Below the pieces are notes generated by a model, which searched no databases, was not told where the DNA came from, and saw nothing but the letters and a program-made list of their open reading frames with translations. A DNA stretch of 9,574 nucleotides from positions 1-9,574 of the forward strand of contig JALWKH010000399.1 in assembly GCA_026996635.1 (NCBI GenBank), in the 5' to 3' direction. Every line of letters begins with the position of its first letter. The stretch's first letter is position 1. This document shows positions 7,480 to 9,574 of the stretch, one piece after another. The translations under genes were made by a program, and so were the position numbers. This stretch comes from Bacteroidales bacterium (lineage in GTDB: Bacteria; Bacteroidota; Bacteroidia; Bacteroidales; JALTDM01).

Positions 7480-7502
7480 CATTATAACTTAATTTACGGA
7501 AA

Positions 7503-7706
7503 ATGATTACAAATTCAATTTTATTAGGTATACTGGGCGGTCAAGAAATTCTTATCATAGCCCTTATCATATTGATACTTTTCGGTGGCAGAAAGATTCC
7601 CGAACTTATGCGCGGGTTGGGCAAAGGGGTAAAAGAATTTAAAGACGGTGTAAACGGTATTGACCCCGACAGCGACACATCAAAAAAAGAAGATACGAAA
7701 AAATAG
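7503..7706 (+). CDS. tatA: Twin-arginine translocase subunit TatA
   Basis: Pore-forming or membrane-weakening subunit of the Tat exporter for folded proteins (67 residues). It shows the short N-terminal hydrophobic helix (about 8-27, with Gln14 in the polar position), the FGGRKIPELMRGLGKGVKEF hinge and amphipathic helix (27-46), and a charged unstructured C-terminus (DPDSDTSKKEDTKK). The FG pair is Phe27-Gly28. tatC starts 15 bases downstream. No tatB is seen here, so a minimal TatAC system is likely. The obvious local client is the twin-arginine molybdoenzyme at 47. Confidence 0.95.
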   Translation: MITNSILLGILGGQEILIIALIILILFGGRKIPELMRGLGKGVKEFKDGVNGIDPDSDTSKKEDTKK

Positions 7707-7721
7707 TGCGGGAGTGGTAAA

Positions 7722-8558
7722 ATGCCCGAAACCGTTAATGTCAGCAATAAAAGACCCGACAAAGAAAAAGAAATGACGTTCGTGGAGCATCTTGACGATC
7801 TCCGCGGGCACATTATCAGAAGTCTTATTGCCGTTTTTATTCTAGCTATTGTTGCATTCCTGTTCAAAGACTTTATTTTCAACAACATTATACTTCACCC
7901 CAAAGACCCTGATTTTATTACCAACAAGTTGCTGTGTGCTTTCAGCAAAAAAATAAATTCGGAAGCACTGTGCATAAATCAAACGCCATTTACCATTATA
8001 AACATTGATATGGCAGGGCAATTTAAAGCCCATATTCTTGTTTCATTCATCATCGGTATAATGGTTGCGTTCCCGTATATTATGTGGCAACTTTGGCACT
8101 TCCTGAAACCTGCTTTGCGAATAAGGGAAAAAATATCAATCAGAGGCACAATGCTTGCAATTTCACTTCTTTTTGCAATTGGAGTACTTTTCGGTTACTT
8201 TATGATAGTGCCGCTCACACTCAATTTTCTGAACACATATCAAGTCAGCTCACAAATAACCAACCAAATCAACTTCCAATCGTATCTTTCTGTAATAATT
8301 ACCTTGTCGTTTTCCACAGGACTTGTCTTTGAACTACCCGTGCTTATATACTTTTTGTCCAAAATCGGCATTGTAACACCGTACTTCTTGAAAAAGCAAC
8401 GCAAAAAAGCAATAGTTTTTTCTTTCATTGCTGCTGGAATAATTACTCCGCCCGATGCATTCAGTCAGGTTCTTGTTGCTTTACCTCTGATAGGCCTTTA
8501 CGAAGTAAGCATTTGGATTTCGTCTTATGTGAGCAAACGCAGGGTAATTGAATTGTAA
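7722..8558 (+). CDS. tatC: Twin-arginine translocase receptor subunit TatC
   Basis: Six-helix membrane receptor that binds the twin-arginine signal peptide (278 residues). Landmarks are EHLDDLRGHII (22-32) in the conserved N-terminal HLxELR region, FPYIMWQLWHFLKPAL (117-132), Glu136 at the site of the second conserved signal-binding glutamate, SFSTGLVFELPV near the fifth helix and ITPPDAFSQ before the last. The first conserved glutamate (E. coli Glu15) is aspartate here (Asp26). Residues 1-17 form a hydrophilic extension; an internal ATG at codon 18 is possible, but the first ATG has GGGAG about 9 bases upstream and is preferred. There is also an unusually long first periplasmic loop holding Cys72 and Cys84. 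Confidence 0.95.
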   Translation: MPETVNVSNKRPDKEKEMTFVEHLDDLRGHIIRSLIAVFILAIVAFLFKDFIFNNIILHPKDPDFITNKLLCAFSKKINSEALCINQTPFTIINIDMAGQFKAHILVSFIIGIMVAFPYIMWQLWHFLKPALRIREKISIRGTMLAISLLFAIGVLFGYFMIVPLTLNFLNTYQVSSQITNQINFQSYLSVIITLSFSTGLVFELPVLIYFLSKIGIVTPYFLKKQRKKAIVFSFIAAGIITPPDAFSQVLVALPLIGLYEVSIWISSYVSKRRVIEL

Positions 8559-8625
8559 GTCGTCAGAACAAATATGAAAAATTGTATTAGGAATAATTTT
8601 TTTAGTATTTGGTTAAAGATAATAA

Positions 8626-8643
8626 TCACCCACTTTAATCCTC
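8626..8643 (+). repeat. Detached left end of palindromic repeat, copy A
   Basis: TCACCCACTTTAATCCTC matches the left end of the downstream palindrome (9198-9215) at 17 of 18 positions. In copy B this segment is followed after one base by CTCAAGGGAGG; here the same continuation is found only at 8759, so the copy is interrupted by about 115 bases. Confidence 0.75.
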
Positions 8644-8758
8644 TACCGAAATGTAGAGATTCTGAAACAAAGAGATTCCGAAACAAGTTCGGAATGACAT
8701 TGTTCAAATGACGTCTTCGGTATGACGTGGTTCAGAATGACATGATTCGGGACAGGCT
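8644..8758. repeat. Short tandem/inverted repeat array inserted into palindromic repeat copy A
   Basis: A non-coding patch of short units. Two adjacent 16-base units AGAGATTCYGAAACAA (8655-8670 and 8671-8686) differ at one base. They are followed by four reverse-oriented units of the form TTCRGAATGACRT, starting at 8688, 8703, 8716 and 8731, with a partial fifth at 8746. ATTCCGAA (8675-8682) can pair with TTCGGAAT (8688-8695) across a 5-base loop. ATTCTGAA (8659-8666) pairs perfectly with TTCAGAAT (8731-8738). CTCTAC/GTAGAG (8641-8646 and 8653-8658) forms another small hairpin at the left edge. It looks like a REP-like or MITE-like dispersed element; no gene or promoter is evident in it. Confidence 0.7.
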
Positions 8759-8810
8759 CTCAAGGGAGGAAATTTAATTTCTCCCATCGAGGGGAGATAC
8801 AGAGAGGTGA
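8759..8810 (+). repeat. Palindromic flanking repeat, copy A (right part), upstream of the DUF559 gene
   Basis: These 52 bases match 9217-9268 at 49 positions. They include CTCAAGGGAGGAAATTTAAT and the ending GGGGAGATACAGAGAGGTGA. Part of the left inverted arm is displaced to 8626-8643. The copy ends 14 bases before the DUF559 start codon, just as copy B ends 17 bases before the mobA start, and both are followed by a similar AAAATAAA stretch, so the repeat also forms the leader of the next gene. Confidence 0.88.
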
Positions 8811-8824
8811 CAAAATAAAGCAAA

Positions 8825-9235
8825 ATGAAAACAAACAATCACTACAATAAAAAACTAAAGTTTTTGGCCAGAAAGAATCGTTCTGAAATGACTAAAGCTG
8901 AAGTTAAAATTTGGAACAATCTTTTACGAAAACGGCAATTACACGGGTATAAATTCTTGCGTCAAAGACCTATTGCAAATTATATCGTTGACTTCTTTTC
9001 TCCCGAATTAAATTTAATCGTTGAAATTGACGGATATTCACACCAATTTGAAGAAATTTACGAAAAAGATATTGTCCGACAAAAAGAATTGGAAGGATTA
9101 GGTTACCATATTTTACGGTTTAGTGATGAAGAAATAATGTCAGATTTTGACAATGTAATACGTACATTTGAAGCTTGGTTAGAAGAAAACAATTTTATCA
9201 CCCACCTTAATCCTCCCTCAAGGGAGGAAATTTAA
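8825..9235 (+). CDS. DUF559-family (Vsr-like) endonuclease-fold protein
   Basis: Small protein (136 residues) of the DUF559 family, related to very-short-patch-repair and other PD-(D/E)xK nucleases. Typical features are MTKAEVKIWNNLLRKRQL (22-39, with Glu26), FLRQRPIANYIVDFF (44-58, with Asp57), the strand IVEIDGYSH (65-73, Glu67, Asp69 and His73), and the closing LGYHILRFSDEEI (92-104). The putative metal-binding residues are intact, so it may be active; its cellular role is unknown. The last dozen residues (THLNPPSREEI) are encoded by the left arm of the downstream palindrome, and the stop is at the centre of that palindrome. It is flanked by direct repeats and is unrelated to the sulfur genes, consistent with a mobile or selfish unit inserted between tatC and mobA. 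Confidence 0.85.
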   Translation: MKTNNHYNKKLKFLARKNRSEMTKAEVKIWNNLLRKRQLHGYKFLRQRPIANYIVDFFSPELNLIVEIDGYSHQFEEIYEKDIVRQKELEGLGYHILRFSDEEIMSDFDNVIRTFEAWLEENNFITHLNPPSREEI

Positions 9236-9268
9236 TTTCTCCCCTTGAGGGGAGATACAGAGGGGTGA
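9198..9268. repeat. 71-bp imperfect palindrome, copy B, containing the DUF559 stop codon
   Basis: Two 35-base arms (9198-9232 and 9234-9268) are inverted repeats of each other around the single base 9233. The inner part is almost perfect: CCCTCAAGGG near 9215-9224 pairs with its complement at 9242-9251, and AAATT pairs with AATTT at the centre. The right 52 bases recur at 8759-8810. The transcript could form a long hairpin after the DUF559 gene and before mobA, so it could also act as an attenuator or mRNA-stabilising element. There is no clean U-run directly after it, so a simple intrinsic terminator is not claimed. Confidence 0.88.
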
Positions 9269-9285
9269 AAATAAAAAATAAAACT

Positions 9286-9574
9286 ATGAAAGAATACTCC
9301 TTTGTAATACTAGCAGGCGGGCTTGCCAGAAGAATGGGACAGCCTAAACACTCTTTAAAAACAGGCGGGAAAACCTTCCTAGAACTACTCGTAACGCTTG
9401 CGGAAAACTACAGCAACGACATAATTATAAGCGGCAACCCCGAAAAAATCACTTGCACAAAATATAAAGTTATTCCCGATGAAATAAAAAACTGCGGACC
9501 TATCGGCGGGCTATACACTTGCATCAAACAAGCGAAGAATCAAAATATAATTGTACTGCCCATAGATATGCCAT
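9286..9574 (+). CDS. mobA: Molybdenum cofactor guanylyltransferase MobA, 3' end cut by the window
   Basis: N-terminal 96 codons of a MobA-type nucleotidyltransferase, which attaches GMP from GTP to molybdopterin cofactor to give the MGD form used by DMSO-reductase-family enzymes. Visible motifs are LAGGLARRMGQPK (9-21), the nucleotide-binding LAGGxxxRMGxxK loop, then GPIGGLYT after IPDEIKNC, and IIVLPIDMP, where the Asp is the expected metal-binding residue. It lies beyond the DUF559 insert, but on the same strand as the molybdoenzyme genes, whose catalytic subunit needs its product. The ATG at 9286 is directly before the first motif. The reading frame is open at the window edge; about half the protein is present. 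Confidence 0.92.
   Translation, partial: MKEYSFVILAGGLARRMGQPKHSLKTGGKTFLELLVTLAENYSNDIIISGNPEKITCTKYKVIPDEIKNCGPIGGLYTCIKQAKNQNIIVLPIDMP

Noticed and set aside
8559..8625. Terminator or promoter directly after tatC
   Set aside because: A T-run at about 8597-8603 has no convincing stem before it, and TAGTATTTG has one base too many to match TAnnTTTG.
8688..8750. Possible CRISPR array in the region with 13-15 base spaced units
   Set aside because: The units are short, degenerate and immediately adjacent with no unique spacers, and no cas gene is near.
9198..9268. Simple rho-independent terminator after the DUF559 gene
   Set aside because: The stem is long and starts inside the coding sequence, the repeat recurs upstream of another gene, and the following sequence is A-rich rather than T-rich on the + strand.

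Overview
The window reads as part of a Bacteroidota (FCB-group) chromosome. The sequence is AT-rich, most start codons lack a strong Shine-Dalgarno sequence, and a good match to the Bacteroidota housekeeping promoter (TAnnTTTG with an upstream TTG) lies before tatA. A minimal TatA-TatC pair without TatB, and a DUF559 gene bounded by dispersed-type palindromic repeats, fit the same assignment. This is inference from style, not a taxonomic proof. All convincing genes are on the + strand.

Positions 47-7445 form one tight sulfur-metabolism gene run. First comes a three-subunit membrane molybdoenzyme of the polysulfide/thiosulfate reductase type: a Tat-exported bis-MGD catalytic subunit, a four-cluster Fe-S subunit and an eight-helix NrfD-type quinone-reactive anchor. 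Two short YeeE/YedE-type membrane proteins follow, which look like the two halves of a thiosulfate/sulfur-compound transporter. Last come three consecutive extracytoplasmic rhodanese-fold proteins, one apparently membrane-anchored and two lipoproteins. Gaps between genes are -4 to 32 bases, so co-transcription is likely. tatA and tatC follow from 7503 behind their own promoter and would supply the exporter for the twin-arginine molybdoenzyme. A truncated mobA at the right edge would supply the last step of its cofactor synthesis.

The most interesting part is the rhodanese trio. Three of the four rhodanese domains have lost the active-site cysteine (Ser, Gly and Asp at that position). All three proteins nevertheless end in the same tail, a basic KKKK patch, a small-residue spacer, then GGCE with a penultimate cysteine. 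The arrangement resembles the swinging-arm carriers SoxY (GGCGG end) and DsrC (penultimate Cys). I propose that these are rhodanese-scaffolded periplasmic sulfur carriers or relays working with the molybdoenzyme and the transporter. No exact description of this tail is known to me.

Between tatC and mobA (8559-9285) lies a repeat-rich accessory patch. A DUF559/Vsr-like nuclease gene sits between two copies of a palindromic repeat, and its stop codon is at the exact centre of the downstream 71-bp palindrome. The upstream copy is split by a roughly 115-base array of short tandem and inverted units with matching base changes in its stems.
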